Shown: positions 1-14,520, numbered from the stretch's first letter. The stretch is DNA of 64,000 bases from Vespa crabro (GCF_910589235.1 NC_060956.1:15652499-15716498); one strand, 5' to 3'. Program-made: numbers and translations. Notes: generated by a model from the letters alone, not told the origin.

Positions 1-2218
1 GAGGGATCGAGAGAGTCGGAGATCGAGAGATCGGGAGAAGAGGTGTGCTGTATTTCGACGATAGATAGGGTCGGTCTAGTATTTTGGCGACACTCCAGCT
101 TCTGTATAAATACCACTGGGAGTCACAACCCTCCTCCCCTCTCCTGCCCCTCCCCTTCCCTCTTTCCTCTCTTCTTTCCTCTATGCTTCTACTCCTACTT
201 ACTCTTCTTCTTCGTTCTCTCTTTCTTCTCTTGTCCTCGATGCCAATTCTATGCGTTCTATTATCTTTCTTCTCGGACCGCCGCGTGTTTTGTCACGATT
301 TTCTCGGCAGCGCAAGTCGTCTTCACGGGCCGTCAACTTATGTCGGCCTTTCTTCTTCCCTCCTCCCGTCTTATTTGTATCTACCGCCAATCTTCTATAC
401 TAGCTTATCATGCCACTTCGAGGTGGTATTTCGGATTTCGAATTTTAAATGATAACTCGAGCGCGAAAATCTACTCGGTCCGTAGTTCTTTCACGCATCG
501 AATACAAACCATCGAGTTTCCTTCGTGCACTTTTCGCCGACGAGACTTTGTAAAACGTCCGGAAGTATACACTTGGGAAATTTAAGAGAGAAGTACGGAG
601 TTATTGCGAGGACATGCGCTCCCACGTTCACTATATTATCACCTTCTTCGACTCGAATCCTTTGAGTAACGTTTTTCTAACCCTCTTTCCGTTATTACGT
701 ATTTATCTATGTCCTTACTACATATTATGTGTGGAAGGTGTATAAACAAAATGACGTCACGATCGTCTCTCGACTCGATAAGATGAGACGCCGGCACGAA
801 GAGCAGTGCGTCATCGAATTCCTCGCAACGTTCGCGCGTTAAAGCCCTCCTGTTGATTTAGCGATCTATTAAGATGCTTTTTATCATCGTTTCGTATCGT
901 TAAGAAAAATAATAAGACGAGAAAATGCATATCCCGACTTAAACTTGTTTTGGTTAATATTAGAAAAATTGGATAAACGTGACAGAATTATGATTCTAGT
1001 AGATGAAGGCTGATCGTTCGAATGAACTATGTATGCATATGTGGCCACGTCGATAATATTATTTGACATTCCTTGCATACGTAAGTATAACGTGAATATT
1101 TACGATTAGCCATTTAAGGGATACAACGACTTGCGTGTTCATTGTGTTATCCTATTTATTAGACGTTTTTATTTTATATATTTTATTGAAAGTATATATT
1201 AAATTTTGTTTTAAAAGAGATTTTAATCAATATCATTAAATATCGTTACAATTGTACTTAATGAATAAAAGGAAAATAAATCTAGATATTATATAAAGTT
1301 AGTAATATGAAAATAAAAAATAATTGTTAATAATTATCACAACGATTCAATAGATAGAATTTACGATTTTGTGTTTGAATGGAAAAGAAAAGAAAAAATC
1401 TAAACATGTAGATAATGCGATTCATTTCCAGCGTAATATGCATTGCCTTTAAATGCATTAACCTTTGTAAATACCCGAAAAAAAGCTGGCATATTGACCT
1501 ATATAAATTTGTAGAATTAAGTCGTGTGACGTTGAAGCACGCGACAAAAAATTTTACTTGTGTATATGTTCCTCTTTTGACATATATGTATTTCTTAAAT
1601 TGCGCTGACACACTGACCTATATAATTTCTTGTAAAATACGATAACATCGAGGAGAAGGGAAAAAAATTATCCTTGTATCTCGCACTGTTTGACTGTCGC
1701 ACTATATTGACACGCACACATTTCAAATGCTTATCCACATAATTCATTTGTACTCGTTAATCCAATCGAATTTTTTCCTCTTACGAATTTTATTTCCATG
1801 TGAAAAATAGTATGAACTAGGGAAAAACCAGTTCTTTTTTTTGTAAAGGATAAAAGTTATTTTACGAGAGTACAGTACATTTCATTAGAATTTTTACTTG
1901 CCAACCACGTTTCTCCAGTCGCGTTTTATCTCACATCGGTAGAGAAACATTCATCTCGACGTTGGAAGCTAGCTTAATTTCGTTTAATTTTCGCAAGAAA
2001 GGTGAAAGTTCTTTTTTCTTCTAAAGATCGTAGAATTTAAAAGTCTCATGTTTAAAATATTCAGACTTGTACATTCAACCACCGTTCTACGTTATAGTTC
2101 GAGAAATATTCGATGGTTTACTATTTATTTGACGATTAAACGTTATATTCGAGGCGAATATAGAAAATATCATTTGTAAAGTCTACTATGTAAGAAGGAA
2201 CGAACTCATAGGATGTCG
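1..2218. other. gene-free stretch (intron or upstream region)
   Basis: No supported exon. The first 600 bases are CpG-rich with a C/T-rich tract at about 126-240, and open frames across it are pyrimidine-tract translations. A TATAAATA string occurs near 105 but no initiator sits at the expected spacing. From about 1140 the sequence is AT-rich and featureless. Confidence 0.5.
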
Positions 2219-2236
2219 AGAGAGAAAGAGAAAGAG

Positions 2237-2278
<42 letters not shown>
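2219..2278. repeat. (GA)n microsatellite
   Basis: Imperfect GAGAAA at the left edge passes into a nearly perfect GA run of about 40 bases. Confidence 0.95.
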
Positions 2279-2282
<4 letters not shown>

Positions 2283-3944
2283 GAGAGGGACTATGAGAGA
2301 GATTAAGTCGCAGAAAGTGGAACGGGCGATGATCGATGACTCTATGGATGCGTTATTAGCATCACAATGAGCTTGCGTCTGGTATAATCGTCGCGTGGAC
2401 GGTTCTCTCGAGTCCGCTTTCGTCTCAGTATATCAACGTCCCGTTGTTCTATCTGTAGGCGTCCACATCTTTCGGTCCGTTTAATGTCTACCCTTCCGGA
2501 TACCGTTTATGCACCAGTATCGCTGTTTACGATCTGCTCTCTGGAGGAAAATTAGTTCCGCGATCTCGTTTGTGTACTCTTCGCTCTCTAGAATCTTGCG
2601 AATCTTCGATAATGGGAAGATCGATACGTGGATTAGTCACGGAAATATTAAAGGAAGTTAGTAAGTATACACGTACCACTCGTAAACGCGAATAAAGTCA
2701 TCGTTTTAACGATCTACGCGGGGTCTTCTTTACTCGCAAAATTTTTACGAGCTTGCTGCAATAAACTTAGTCTTTTGGCTTCGATGGAGACCTCGTATCG
2801 ATTTCTTTTACGAAATGTTTTATCATTCTTCGTTCATTCAACTTTCAACTTTTTATCGCTAATTCTAATAAAATTATATTCGGTTTATTTATCAAACCGT
2901 CCATGGAGTAGCCCTTCTTCTTCTTCTTTTTCTTCTTCTTCCCTTTTGGTGTGGTCGTGCCTACATGCTGAGTCATCGGCAAAACATAAATATTGAAGAG
3001 AACGAGAAGAATAACATGAGAGTTTGTTGCTCCAAAAGCTAGGAGCCTTCGATTAGCAAGTTCGTAAATTATACGCTATATCGGCGGACGGCGGCGTATC
3101 GCGAAAATCGTTCGACTTCCTTTTCCTCCCGTTTCCTCGTCTACCTTACCTCCTCGAAAATGTTTTCCGAGGCATCCTATACTCAAAGTATTTTCACAAA
3201 AAGCGACTTCCCGTTCGCCATCCGTTCCCACTACTCCCTCCCTCTTCTTGTTCCCTCTCTCGCAAGCTCTTCTTGCGAATTATTCAAATACTGGGATTTT
3301 ACATTCTCGACGGACGTACGAGCACCGCTGGAAGCCCTGTTATTTCTTTTACTTCTCTTCTTTTTTTCCCAACCTCGTCTACTTCCGCAAAGCTTTGCGA
3401 CCTTCTTTTCTCTTTTTTCTTCTTTTCTTTTTTTTTTTTCGCCAAGTCTTCCGCGTCTCCACGTAGTACCATTGCATCACCATAAATAATAACTTTGTAA
3501 TTAAAGTCACATGGATTGGTCACTAGCGACGATTGACGTAAAACTGGACTGCTTAATTATGCGTCAAGAAACATATCTGACGTCTTAAGTTCCGAGAGAT
3601 TCGTTTGACGGAATTCTTGTGAAAGCGAGGAAGGAAGAAAAACGATGAAGAGGCGAAAGAAAAAAAGAAGGAGGAAGAGACGAATAAAAAAGAACAAGAG
3701 ATGGGCAAGTCCAAAAGAAATATTTTTCATCTTTCTTCGTTTTCTTAGGTGGTAGCTGACTTAGACGTGTCGATGTCCGACAACTTCAGAACCATCTAAT
3801 CTCGTTTCTTATTTTTAACGACCCTGGTTCGTGTCAAGAGTCCAACGGTGAATTATCGCCAGGGCTGCATTTACTCGGCTTTGCCGACAATCGGTTACCC
3901 ATCAATCACCCGACGTACTTCCGTTTGTAGGATACGTCGCCTTC

Positions 3945-3948
<4 letters not shown>

Positions 3949-4011
<63 letters not shown>

Positions 4012-4070
4012 TTCTTTTTCTCTCTTCCTCTTCCTCTTTTTTCTTTTTCTTTTTCTGCTTTCTTTTTCGC
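3949..4070. repeat. (TC)n microsatellite with degenerate CTTT/CTTC tail
   Basis: A perfect TC run (about 3949-4003) decays into TTTC/TTCC pyrimidine sequence. The ORFs over it in two frames are translations of the repeat. Confidence 0.95.
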
Positions 4071-5318
4071 TCCCATAATCTACAATATGACGGGACTCGT
4101 TTCGTTCACGAAATTTTGTAAATCGAAGCGAGAAAGACGCAGTTATACAATATCGTATATTCCATAGCGACGAAAGGAGTTGTAGCAGTTTCGCATGAAT
4201 TTCGGTCTTTATTGCTTCCGCGGGGATGACTGGAAAGCCGAGAGTGACAATAAAAAGGGTCGAAGGACGGTGTGGAACATTTCAAGTGGCATAAGAAAGA
4301 AGATCTGGTTAAAGGACGAGTAACCGATGTAAAGGAATTCTAAGCCAAGCTCAATATTTTCTCATAAATCGAGGAATTTTTTAGATTGACTCGAAATTCT
4401 AAAATTTTTTCTTATTTAAATAATTCTTCTAGTCTCCGTTATATCGAGACGTTGTTAATTCTGAATTTTTTTCCTTACGATGAACTCTATTCTTTTATTT
4501 CTTTTTTCATCGATTTTTTTTTACAACAAATTCATCTATATTCAATGTGCGAACGAGCAATGAGAAAATTATTGCTGACAAAACTTCAAGATCATTTTAT
4601 TCGTTGTTACTTTATTCGTTCGAATGATGAATAATTGGTATTGTAAAATTTAGCATTACAAGCAAAGAAATCACTTTTGTCATTATCTCTGTTGTTTCGA
4701 TTTTTCAGAAATTTTTTATTGTTGAACTGAAGTACATACTAGCGCGTACTCTACGTTAACATAACAAACTAACTTTAGATTTTATTATGTCTTATTAGAG
4801 TGCAATGTTAAGTGTGTTTCGATATTATCTCTGTAAACGGCGACGAAGGAATCCGAAATAGAATAATTTGACGAATAAATAGAAGTACGAAATGATTAGT
4901 CGTTCTCGTAAATCGTAGGGCTAAGAGTTTAAAGCTGTGAAACAAGTTGCTCACGCTCGCGAATTCGTTGACGACAAGTGTCTAGCGACGCGATTTTGCG
5001 AGCGACATCGTATCCTCGTATATTAAATGAAACTCGTAATTCACAGTAAAGTGTCCTTCTCGTTTTAGCTTTTGGCCGTGTCCGTCTTACTGGTTTACGA
5101 ATGACTTTGTATCTCGGAAATGTCATTAGAACTGTCGTGTATCAATCAACGCTATCTACTTCGGATAACGAGTTGCGAGTTTCTATGAACGCGAGATATT
5201 TCTATTCAGAGGAATCCATTTCTTGCGCTTGAACGATCTTAAGTCATTCTGTTGGGTTAAGGAAATACTATGATATATATTATACTGCTGTACAAGAATA
5301 ACTTCGTTTTATTTTTAA

Positions 5319-5349
5319 ACACACACATATATATATATGTGTGTGTGTG
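5319..5349. repeat. compound palindromic (AC)n(AT)n(GT)n microsatellite
   Basis: AC repeats pass into AT and then GT repeats, so the whole 31-base block is self-complementary and could extrude as a cruciform. Confidence 0.9.
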
Positions 5350-5741
5350 CTCATTATAAATGAATAACGTTAGGTTACACACGGAAATGGAAATACAAAG
5401 ATACAGACGAACTTTTCCGTTGCTTCTTCACTCGTTCGCATGTTTCATAGACGTAGGAAATCGATTTTTTCTACTTTCCCTTTTTCTCACTGTCTCTTTT
5501 GTTTCCATTACTCTGCATGAAATTAAAGATTTCGATCCATTTTCATGATCCCCGTTAACCTTGTTCGCCTCCTGAAACGTACCGTTCGCTCAAAGTTTGA
5601 CACGAAAATTTATTCGTGAATAACCGATTTGGCAGACATTCAAGAGTGACGCTCCACCTACCCGAGAAGTCCGTTGCTGTTTTACGATCAAAGTTCGGAA
5701 CGACATTTGCAGGTTGGCTCTTTCGCCTTGATTCCATGGTT

Positions 5742-5745
5742 GCCA

Positions 5746-5777
<32 letters not shown>

Positions 5778-5811
5778 GCCACCGCCACCGCCACCGACAC
5801 CGACACCACCT
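5742..5811. repeat. (CCA/CAT/CCG)n trinucleotide array
   Basis: Imperfect ACC, ATC and GCC/GAC trinucleotides. They read as Thr, Ile or Pro runs on + and Val/Met runs on -. No splice sites or flanking coding sequence support a protein. Confidence 0.9.
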
Positions 5812-6570
5812 ACGTACTATTTCTTCACTCAATCTCTCTCTCACTCTCTCTTGCTCTTTCTCTCTCTTTCTCCCGTCTCAGCGTCCCAAAACACGCTTGG
5901 ATGATTCTTAGAACCTGCTACGATCGTCGTTTCCGACGACGCACGGGCGGCGAACTGAAAATTTCCATCTCGATAATTTCTGACCGACTCTCGAATACCA
6001 TTCGACATTCTCGTTACCCCAAGATGACCGATCGTGAATGTCAAAATAATATTTTCGTGACAGCCAAAGAGTAAAAATTGTCAAGTATCGAACGAATTAT
6101 TAATAACTTACTTTTGATTTTCCATTCTTAAACTTGGTTTACTAACTCAATCATTATTGATCCTTCGTCGAAGTAACGTATTGATATTTTTAATACGTTC
6201 GTAACTTATATTCGAAAGATATGTTTTCTTCGTCACTTCTCTTCTTCTTCTTTTATTTCTTTTTTTTTTTTCATTCAATTAATAGTCATAAATTTTTATT
6301 TCCATCGATTTAGAACAAGACAAGGGAAAAGATAAAAATCTCGCATGCTAGTCTCTGAAATTAATGCAGAGATTTCGTCATGCAACGCCTACATAAACAA
6401 TGTACTACATTTGACAAATATCTTCCTGCTTAGGAACACACGACATTGTTTTGTATGTACAAATGTGGTTGCATTGTAATTGCATCGTAGCGTATTGTAT
6501 CATTGTAGCATCGTAATAAGAGATTCGATCCTCGTACCATTGGCTTGACATATAATCGTTTTTGTTGCAG

Positions 6571-6633
6571 AGTGACAGCGTGCTAGTGGATACAGATCCA
6601 ACTCGAGTTAGCAACATGACGGCCATTAACTCG
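6571..6633 (+). CDS. internal exon of a large split gene (exon A), product unknown
   Basis: Sixty-three bases lie between a good acceptor (pyrimidine-rich ...tttttgttgcag ending at 6570) and a consensus donor (tcg|gtaagtg at 6634). Only the frame beginning with the first base is open; the other two hit stops. It therefore encodes exactly 21 residues in phase 0 to 0, starting SDSVLVDTDPTRV and ending TAINS. The segment is polar, with two acidic clusters and no recognisable domain. Its exit phase matches the entry phase of the exon at 42282, the next well-supported exon on this strand, so I infer the same transcript. As an exact multiple of three it could also be a skippable cassette. The gene is not identified. 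A chance match is possible because the exon is short, but strong signals plus a single matching frame make that less likely. Confidence 0.62.
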
Positions 6634-7734
6634 GTAAGTGCGGTCAATGACGTTTATCGATAGACATCAACACAACTCGTCCATATTTTCTCTCTTCTTT
6701 CCTCTTCATGTGCTCGTTTCCTTCATAATGATTTAACAAAGTTCGTTCCGTTCGTGTTGTAACGAGATTACATCTATATATGTACTCTGAGAAATAGATA
6801 TTATTAAAAAATACACGTAGGAAATTATTTCGTTGCGTGAAAGGAAGGTCGGTAAAAAGGTGACGATAATGCTTTTGCTCCTCTCTGAAGCTTGAGGTCA
6901 TCAAATATGTAGGTAATCGTCGTAAAGGGTGCCTACGAGAGCACGAGCTTTGCGTTTGTTAATAATACCATAATACCAGTTACGTGTATGTTTACAGTAA
7001 AAAAGGTAACTATTCCTTGACGTGATCTTACAAATGTACGAACAATTAATTGGATCAATACGATAAAGAATTAGTTCTTTCAAAAAAGATATAAAAGTTA
7101 TTGCTTATTACTTGGCACTTTGCTTTATTTATTTATTTTTTTTTTGTTCAAAATTTGACAAATGCCTTTCGTCATCGACCGTGTCAATTTGATATCGATA
7201 AAATAATAAGTATGAGTTATACTTAAAAAACTTTATAAATATATCATATATAGATCAAAACTGTTCTAACTTAAACAATTTCCTTCTAATTTTTTCTTTC
7301 TACCAGTTTAAGATACACATTAACCTATATGAAAGGTTTGTAATAAAAGTATTAACTCTTATATAAGTTTGATGTGATAAAATTTAATAATAAATTAAAT
7401 TAATAATAAGGTAGATTTTTTTTCTGTCGATCGATTAGTCGAATTTTCCACGATAGGAACGATAGTTCGGTGAGATATCTTGCACGACGAGTTTGAATAG
7501 GTTTTTGTTCGAACTTGTAAAATTCTCTCGAGATAGGAAAGAGCGAAGGGTTAAAGGTTGTAAGGGAAGATAGGAAGTCGTCGTCGAGTCGACACTGTCG
7601 AGAAACGCCTTCTCGTGGGAGTAGAACATAGAAGCGACACTGCAAATTCATGGTTTTCGCGCCTTCAAATTGCGACTTTTCCCGCGGGATGATTCAGGCA
7701 TTCGTATCCGTTGAGACGCGGTATGTAAGGGAGG

Positions 7735-7739
<5 letters not shown>

Positions 7740-7770
<31 letters not shown>
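7740..7770. repeat. (TC)n microsatellite
   Basis: Uninterrupted TC dinucleotides. Confidence 0.95.
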
Positions 7771-7772
<2 letters not shown>

Positions 7773-9019
7773 TCGCAAATACATATATACATTTTCCACT
7801 ACTTTTTCTTTCGTCTTCACCATCGCACTTGTTCCTCTTTTTCATTTTGCCAACGACTTTCGAATACACGCAAGAAAACGATGCCACCCCTTCATGCTCG
7901 GATTGCTCGCAAAGAAATTACTAGAATTTTCTATGTATTTTTCTTTGACATTCTTGAAAGAGAGAAACAAGAACGTTCGATATTTTTTCTTTCTAAAAAC
8001 GTCACAATCTGACAGAGTGCTATTATTTCTTAATATATAAACTTACACTAACGAGAGAAGGATAGAATGAAAGATAGAGTAAGAATAAAAGTAAGAGAAA
8101 AAAAAGAGAGTACATAAATACATATATACGTATGAAAGTTGTTATATTTCATGGTATATCTTGTCGATCGATCGACATTATTCCGATAGTACGTCGCCAT
8201 AGATAAAAAATAAATAGGTACGTTACTTTTTGCAAGTAAACGAAGCACCTTGCACATTTTCTATCCATTTCGACGAATTTCCTTCGGAGAATAATGACTC
8301 AGCGATGGAAGAGCGGTCATGAGTAGTAAACGACGACGAAGTGGAAACCAGTTTAAATAAAGATCATGCATGTGGGTCAGCCGGCGTCGCGTGCGTGCGC
8401 GTTACGCAAGTTGCGAGAGGAAAAGAGAGGAAGAGAGAAACCGGCACGCATGACTGTCGGTAGCATTCTGAAATTTTGTTCGTTGTACATATGTATATAT
8501 GTACGCATTCTAACAAGTTCCTTGTATTCACATTAAATATTTCGTTTTCTTCAATACGAAGCTACATGGTACATTTTTAAGCGCTTGGAAAGCCAATGTG
8601 GGCGGATAAATTCGATCGAACTATGTGGGCGCGTATACTTTTGTTAAATATTTATCCACGAGCACACGTCTCTAGGAGGATTCAACGCGTTGACCCAAAG
8701 AGTCTCCGATTACCGAGTACCAAACTGTTTTAGTTTTTCTTCCTTTCTCTCTTTCTTTTTTTTTTTATCTCGCAACGTTGAATTTTATCGAGGATTCTGT
8801 CTTCGTCGAGTCAGCGTCAAAAACGGAATTTAACAGCTCGTAAAAACTGCACATACGTAGAGCAGCCTTTCGAGAAAAAGTCGAATATAATGGACTTGTA
8901 AATTATCGCTGCACGTCTTGAACAGCAATGTAGTAGTTTCGGAGCCAAGTGTATAGATGACTGGTACCTATCGCTGATTCAAACGTATGTTAAATGTATC
9001 TTTCGAGGTAGAAGGAAGT

Positions 9020-9041
9020 AGAGAGAGAGAGAGAGAGAGAG
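9020..9041. repeat. (GA)n microsatellite
   Basis: Short perfect GA run. Confidence 0.9.
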
Positions 9042-12000
9042 TTAAAGAAAGGTAAAGAAAGAAGGAAGTATTCCTCGTTTGCTCGACAGAAAGAACGAGA
9101 GATAAATAGATCGGTATCGATTCTCTCGATATCAGACTCTCGTAGTCCCACGGGAGAAGCACAGGTGTGACAAGCAGTACGGATTCGAAACTTCGTTTCT
9201 ACTTCGATATTAAAGAGCGTTGAACTTGGACTCGCCTAACAAGATGAACTTTTTAATCGAACGAAGAAATATCGCATTGTCAAGTCGTTCGAGAAATATC
9301 ATTGACAATAAAAAAGAAAAAACCAAAAAAAAAGCAATGCAAAAATATTACCATTAGTCTTTTAACCTTTTTCTTCTTCGTCGTTGTTGAAACGATTTGA
9401 GAAAGAAGATGGACGGTGATGACTAATGCCGAATATTCGCGAAGACCGCTACAAAAATATATCGTCGTGCGTGGGCACGTTGTTCTTACGTACATACGTA
9501 TATATAATATACACACTGTTGCAAGCGAACCTAGGAATGTTCTGAGGTTGCTCAGAGGAAGTAGGCTGTTTCCAGACGCCTAGGATTTGTTTATAAATCA
9601 CGACAAGGGGTTGTATTTACTTGGAACTCGATAAAGAAAGATGTGTCACTTTTAGGAAACGTTTCTGATTGAAGAGATTACTTAAAAGCGAAATCGTATA
9701 TAGTTGTTAATTGTTAAAAAAAAGAATTCTGTTAACGTCTATTTCGTGAATGTACCACAATACATACGTTAAACGAAAAATTAAATGTATATTTGCTGAA
9801 TTTCCATTGCGAAACATCCGTTCTCAAGATTATCGGCATTTTTGCAATTATTCTCTCGCCTATCTCGCCTTTGTTTTTAATTGTTAGTGATATTGAGACT
9901 CGCTTATGATGCCTTGTAAATCATCAAGAATAATAATAAAGCATATAATAGACAAGTTATTTATAATGTATATAATACATGATGAATTATTTTTGCGGAA
10001 AATATCGGACCCGAAAGAAAATAATGGGAGTCCGTTTCGTTCGTACTTTGTTACATTGGAAGAAGAAATAATATAAGTCGATTTTTAAAATATACGCGAA
10101 ACGTATATATTTCGTATATAGTTCGTCTGGAAAATAAGTTTCGCGAAAACAACCATCCTTGAACGACATCTTTTCACTATCGTTTTCGTAGCTGTTTACC
10201 ACGTAACATTTTTTTCGTCCCTTAACTTTTTCGTCTTCCATTATATTTCGCGAAGATCATCTCTTCTCCGATTCCGTTCCTTACGAACATAGATTGGTTG
10301 TTTTTCTTTCCAAAGGACACTCGTCGAGATCATACGACTCACTTTGTTTTTTTCTCTATCCATTTACGATTCGATACGTAAACGTCATTGTTCGTTCCAT
10401 AACAAAAACAGTTTCCTCGATAGCATATGTTTTCTTTCCATCGTTCGAACGACTACGACGATATCATTGGCAGTCAATTCTTTTTTCTACGAGAAAAAAA
10501 GACGAGACGACATACAGATTATTTACATAATGTTTCCAATAAGTTGAATAAATATCTTAAAAGTGAAAAAAAGATAATAGATTCATGTATGTTTTAAATC
10601 TCTTTATACATGTATGACCTCGTAGACTTATCCAATACCGATTCAAAATGATCTCTTTTATCTAGCTCGATATTTCTACTAAAACATTATAATATGTAAA
10701 CTTCGAAATATTTTGTATTTACTATAATAAAGTGTTTTTCTTTTAACGATTTATATCTTTTAAACGCGTTTAAAAAAAATTCAGAGAGTAAGAATTACGT
10801 CAAGAATTTAATCAAAATCTTTCATTAAATAAAGGAAATAGAACTCGTGTACATTGGTGCGTAGCGTATGGTGTAGTTTATTTATTTTTATAATATACAC
10901 TCCAACCGTTAATATATATATACATACATAGATAAGTACACTTGGTAGCCGTGCATCTTGACGTTTCAGTAGAGTACATAAGCGATCGTGTATATACATG
11001 TATGCATGTTTCTCTTTCTCTTTCTCTCTCTCTTTCTTTCTCTTTCTGTATCTCTATAGTCTTGTATATGTGGATACGTTCTACTCTTTCTGCCCGGTCG
11101 GAACTGGAAGAGCGGTTTTTAAATTTCTTTCTACTCCATTAACCTCGGCTCGGTCTGTGCTTGCACGCTTTTTTCCCTGTCCCCTCCTCTTGCTATAGAG
11201 TTCTCTCTGTTTCCGACATGGACACACGTGTTTCCATCTCTCTTTTTCTCTTTCTCTATCCCTTTCTCTTTCTTTCCCTTCGTACAAACGTAAGAGTCCG
11301 CCTTAGCAGCAAACGCACTAGTCCCTTTCGTAATATCCATTTGTGACGCATGAAGTTGGCACAGTGGAAGGGTTTGGAAGGGAAAAAGACGTTTTACAAT
11401 TTCCCTATACGATCCATATGGTCTGAGTTTGCGAAAGTTCCTGTCGTCCGGTACGCATACGTCTAAAATTTCATCTTTCCTTTTCCATCTTCTCTTCGTC
11501 AAAAACGTCCGATCTTTTCTCGCAGACGTACCACTTCAGTCGATCTATCCCATCGGCGAAGGGACCTTTGATGGAAACTAGAATGTTGCCGGATATCTGT
11601 TCCTATTCGATATTTTTCTTCGTGCCGCTGTCCCTTCGAATTTTCACAAGCGTCAACGGCAAAGAATCGATTTTAGATTATTTGCTCATGATTGAGAAAA
11701 AGAAACGAACGCGTTCGAGAACGTCGAATTTTTTGTCTAGCAAAATGTCAGCTAAACTTTTCGTTTTCCTTCCGATAAACGGTGTATTTCTGTACATGGG
11801 ATTTCCATCTATAAGAATGATTGACATTGGAAACAGAAAAATCCATTGTTACGATCGTGCATTCTTTATTCGATCTTGTTTCAGATTTATGACAAGAGAC
11901 ATTTTTACGTTCGTGCAATTTTCTTCGCAAGACAAAATGGAAGTTAGTTGATTGATAGTATCAAACGAAATTGCCAACAAATTTGAGGAAATATTTAGAA

Positions 12001-12738
12001 TATTTCAAGAAAAATAATAATATTTTCAAAAGTGATTAAAAATCATCAATGATATATGAATAATTAAAATATACAATTGAATATGATGTCCTCCATTGTT
12101 TTTTTTATTACAATTTTTATTTCAACTCCACTCATTACATTAAATCTCACATGTTTCAGGGTTTAAAAGCGAGGAAAGTCGATAGAGAGAAGAAAAAAAT
12201 GTAGTGTATAGAGGAGTAGAACCCATGCGAGGAAAGCTTATCGTTTCCCGCCATCGCTCAAATCGTCTAACGGGGATCGCGTCGTTTATCTTAAACGCTA
12301 TGTGCAAAGGGAAGGAAAGAGATAGATAGATAGATCAATAGAGAGAGGGAGAGAGAGGGGAGGGTTGGGGAGAGGGAGGAAGAGGAAAAGTCAGAAAGGA
12401 AGAGGGAGAGGAAACGGGCATGCAACGTCATTCGTGGGAATGCTTTCGACGTGGAAGCTCCATTAGAGGGCCGAGTTCGATGTTAGCGCGTTCTTTCTCT
12501 CACTTCTGCACTCGCGCGCGCATTCTACCCTTTCGCTTGGCATTTTCACGATCGTCCAACACGATAAGCCACTTTCCAGTCACCACGCCACAGCTCGCAC
12601 CGCAGCAGCACGCGCTTCAAATTCCTCGGAACAATGGCCTATCGCATTAGCGTGTACCGTCAGTAGAGACACACGTTCTTCGGAAACGATCGTTGCGATT
12701 ACATCTTTTTCTATTCTTTTTTCTACTTTTTCTTTTTT

Positions 12739-12740
<2 letters not shown>

Positions 12741-12797
<57 letters not shown>
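12741..12797. repeat. (ATCT)n tetranucleotide microsatellite
   Basis: About fourteen perfect ATCT units preceded by a T-rich tract. Confidence 0.95.
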
Positions 12798-12880
12798 ATT
12801 ATCTGTCTATCTCGGTCTTACTATCATTTATTTGTCTTTCCTTAAAGTGAAGCAGAATACCACGAAGCTTTCTTGCTATT

Positions 12881-12886
12881 TCTCTC

Positions 12887-12931
<45 letters not shown>

Positions 12932-12955
12932 TTCTCTCTCTCTCCCTCTCTTTCT
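12881..12955. repeat. (TC)n microsatellite, imperfect
   Basis: TC run with a central TTCC interruption, about 90 bases right of an ATCT array. Confidence 0.95.
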
Positions 12956-13592
12956 AACTTCCGCTCCATAGCGTGCAAGAAGTTCAACAGTATAGACTTC
13001 TCTTCCTCTTCTTCGTATAATCTTCGAAGCGTGGATAGACTAAGCACGATAAAATCGAGCGCGTAAAGTTGCGAACGCGCGAACGTGTAAAAACATTCTA
13101 CGCGCTATTAGGCGCGCTTCGTTTCTGTTTGCATTAGAAAGTCGAAGACATCTGTTGTTTGTAGCTACAGGAAATAGTGAAAAGGAAAAGAAAGGACACG
13201 TTCTTACGATAGCATAGCATTCGTAACTATTATTTTTCTTCTTTTCTCATTCTATGTACATATTTACATATCTACGTAAAAGTTACATATGGACTACATT
13301 TGGCTTGTCACAAGCAGCTACGCTTGACACGGCCGCACGTTGATAGCTACATTAAAAGAGAAGGAATATAGGTAAAAATAACGCGGACGAGTTACGCGTT
13401 TCGGCGTATCGCGTATTTTGTCTAGGATACATAGAAGGTTTCATACGTTTTTTGCTCATTTTCATGAACTTCGCTGCTCGGTATTTGCATTTTACATTTT
13501 GCATATTTTATGATTTTCCACGGTCGCGCACGCGTTCGCTCGTCCACGTGTGTTTACGCGTGTATCTACACAAATGCCTGCGTACAATGTAA

Positions 13593-13595
<3 letters not shown>

Positions 13596-13637
<42 letters not shown>

Positions 13638-13646
13638 CCTCTCTCT
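13596..13646. repeat. (TC)n microsatellite
   Basis: TC run with one TATACC interruption. Confidence 0.95.
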
Positions 13647-14458
13647 GCATTTTGGCAAATTTGAATTTAAATTTTTTCAAATGAAATTGCACATATTCTT
13701 TGCCTTCTTCCTACTTCTCTTTATCCTTCTCTTTTTTCTCTTTTGTTCGGTCATGTTTCGAAAACAATTTTAATTTGTAATCAGTTAAAATCAAATACAA
13801 TTGTGAAGAAAGAAGAAAAAGAAACTATGGAAAGAATTTGCGTTATTCCGTCCCCGCTTTTATTTGGCAGTTGTGCATAGCATATCAAGTTTTCTCAAAC
13901 CCACATTAATATACGCGTTTACCCTCGATAGTGGTCTTTTTAAAGGTCTTTATAGAAATGTATCAAGTTTTTGCGATATATGTCTTCGTAAGAGCAATCG
14001 ATCATCGAGAACAGTATGCTTTCGAACTACTCCATACCAATGAACTATTTAAAAGAATATAAATTGTTCAAGAAATTTAAATTGTTCTATAGATTTTTAA
14101 TTGAAAATTAAATATCATACTTGATATGCCCTTTTTTCCTGCTTTCAAATTAATTGTTAACTTTCTACATAGATGATTATAATAAGTTTTCTTTTTTCCT
14201 TTCTTAATTCGAATAAAGTGAAAGATTCGAAAACAAGAAATACAATATTAATTGTATTTTAGACGACTTTCTTCATTATTTGATCTCATTGGCATAATTT
14301 AGACAATTTGAGAATGCCATTGTCGTTATTCATTCGTTATCCCATTTGCCGATCACATATTTCTTCCAAGAAAAACAATACGACTAAAGGATTCACCTTG
14401 GAGATCCGTCCTTCGCGTTTTTCGGACAACGTAATTAAATAGGGGCTTTTAAACGTTT

Positions 14459-14520
14459 TGACGACGACAACGACAACGACAATGATGACGATGACGACGA
14501 CGATGGCGACGACGACGAGG
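14459..14520. repeat. (GAC/GAT)n trinucleotide array
   Basis: Imperfect GAC, AAC and GAT triplets. The minus strand reads as a Val/Ile run, which explains the short ORF there. Confidence 0.9.

Larger units (their letters stand above)
2279..6570. other. gene-free stretch before the first supported exon
   Basis: Apart from the simple repeats listed separately, I see no exon with a convincing acceptor, open frame and donor. Pyrimidine-rich tracts at 2910-2945 and 3340-3440 generate Ser/Leu/Phe-rich ORFs that are not believable genes. A GTAAGT at 2661 has no open exon in front of it. Confidence 0.45.

Noticed and set aside
105..112. TATAAATA as a core promoter
   Set aside because: No initiator at 28-34 bases, no downstream exon with a start codon, and the string is common in AT-rich DNA.
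43..585. 180-codon ORF at the left edge
   Set aside because: It runs through a C/T-rich tract giving Ser/Leu/Phe/Pro runs. Overlapping frames are equally open, which indicates composition rather than coding.
11568..11951. 127-codon + strand ORF
   Set aside because: Non-repetitive, but it has no acceptor before it, no donor after it and no recognisable motif. This length is expected by chance in 64 kb on six frames.
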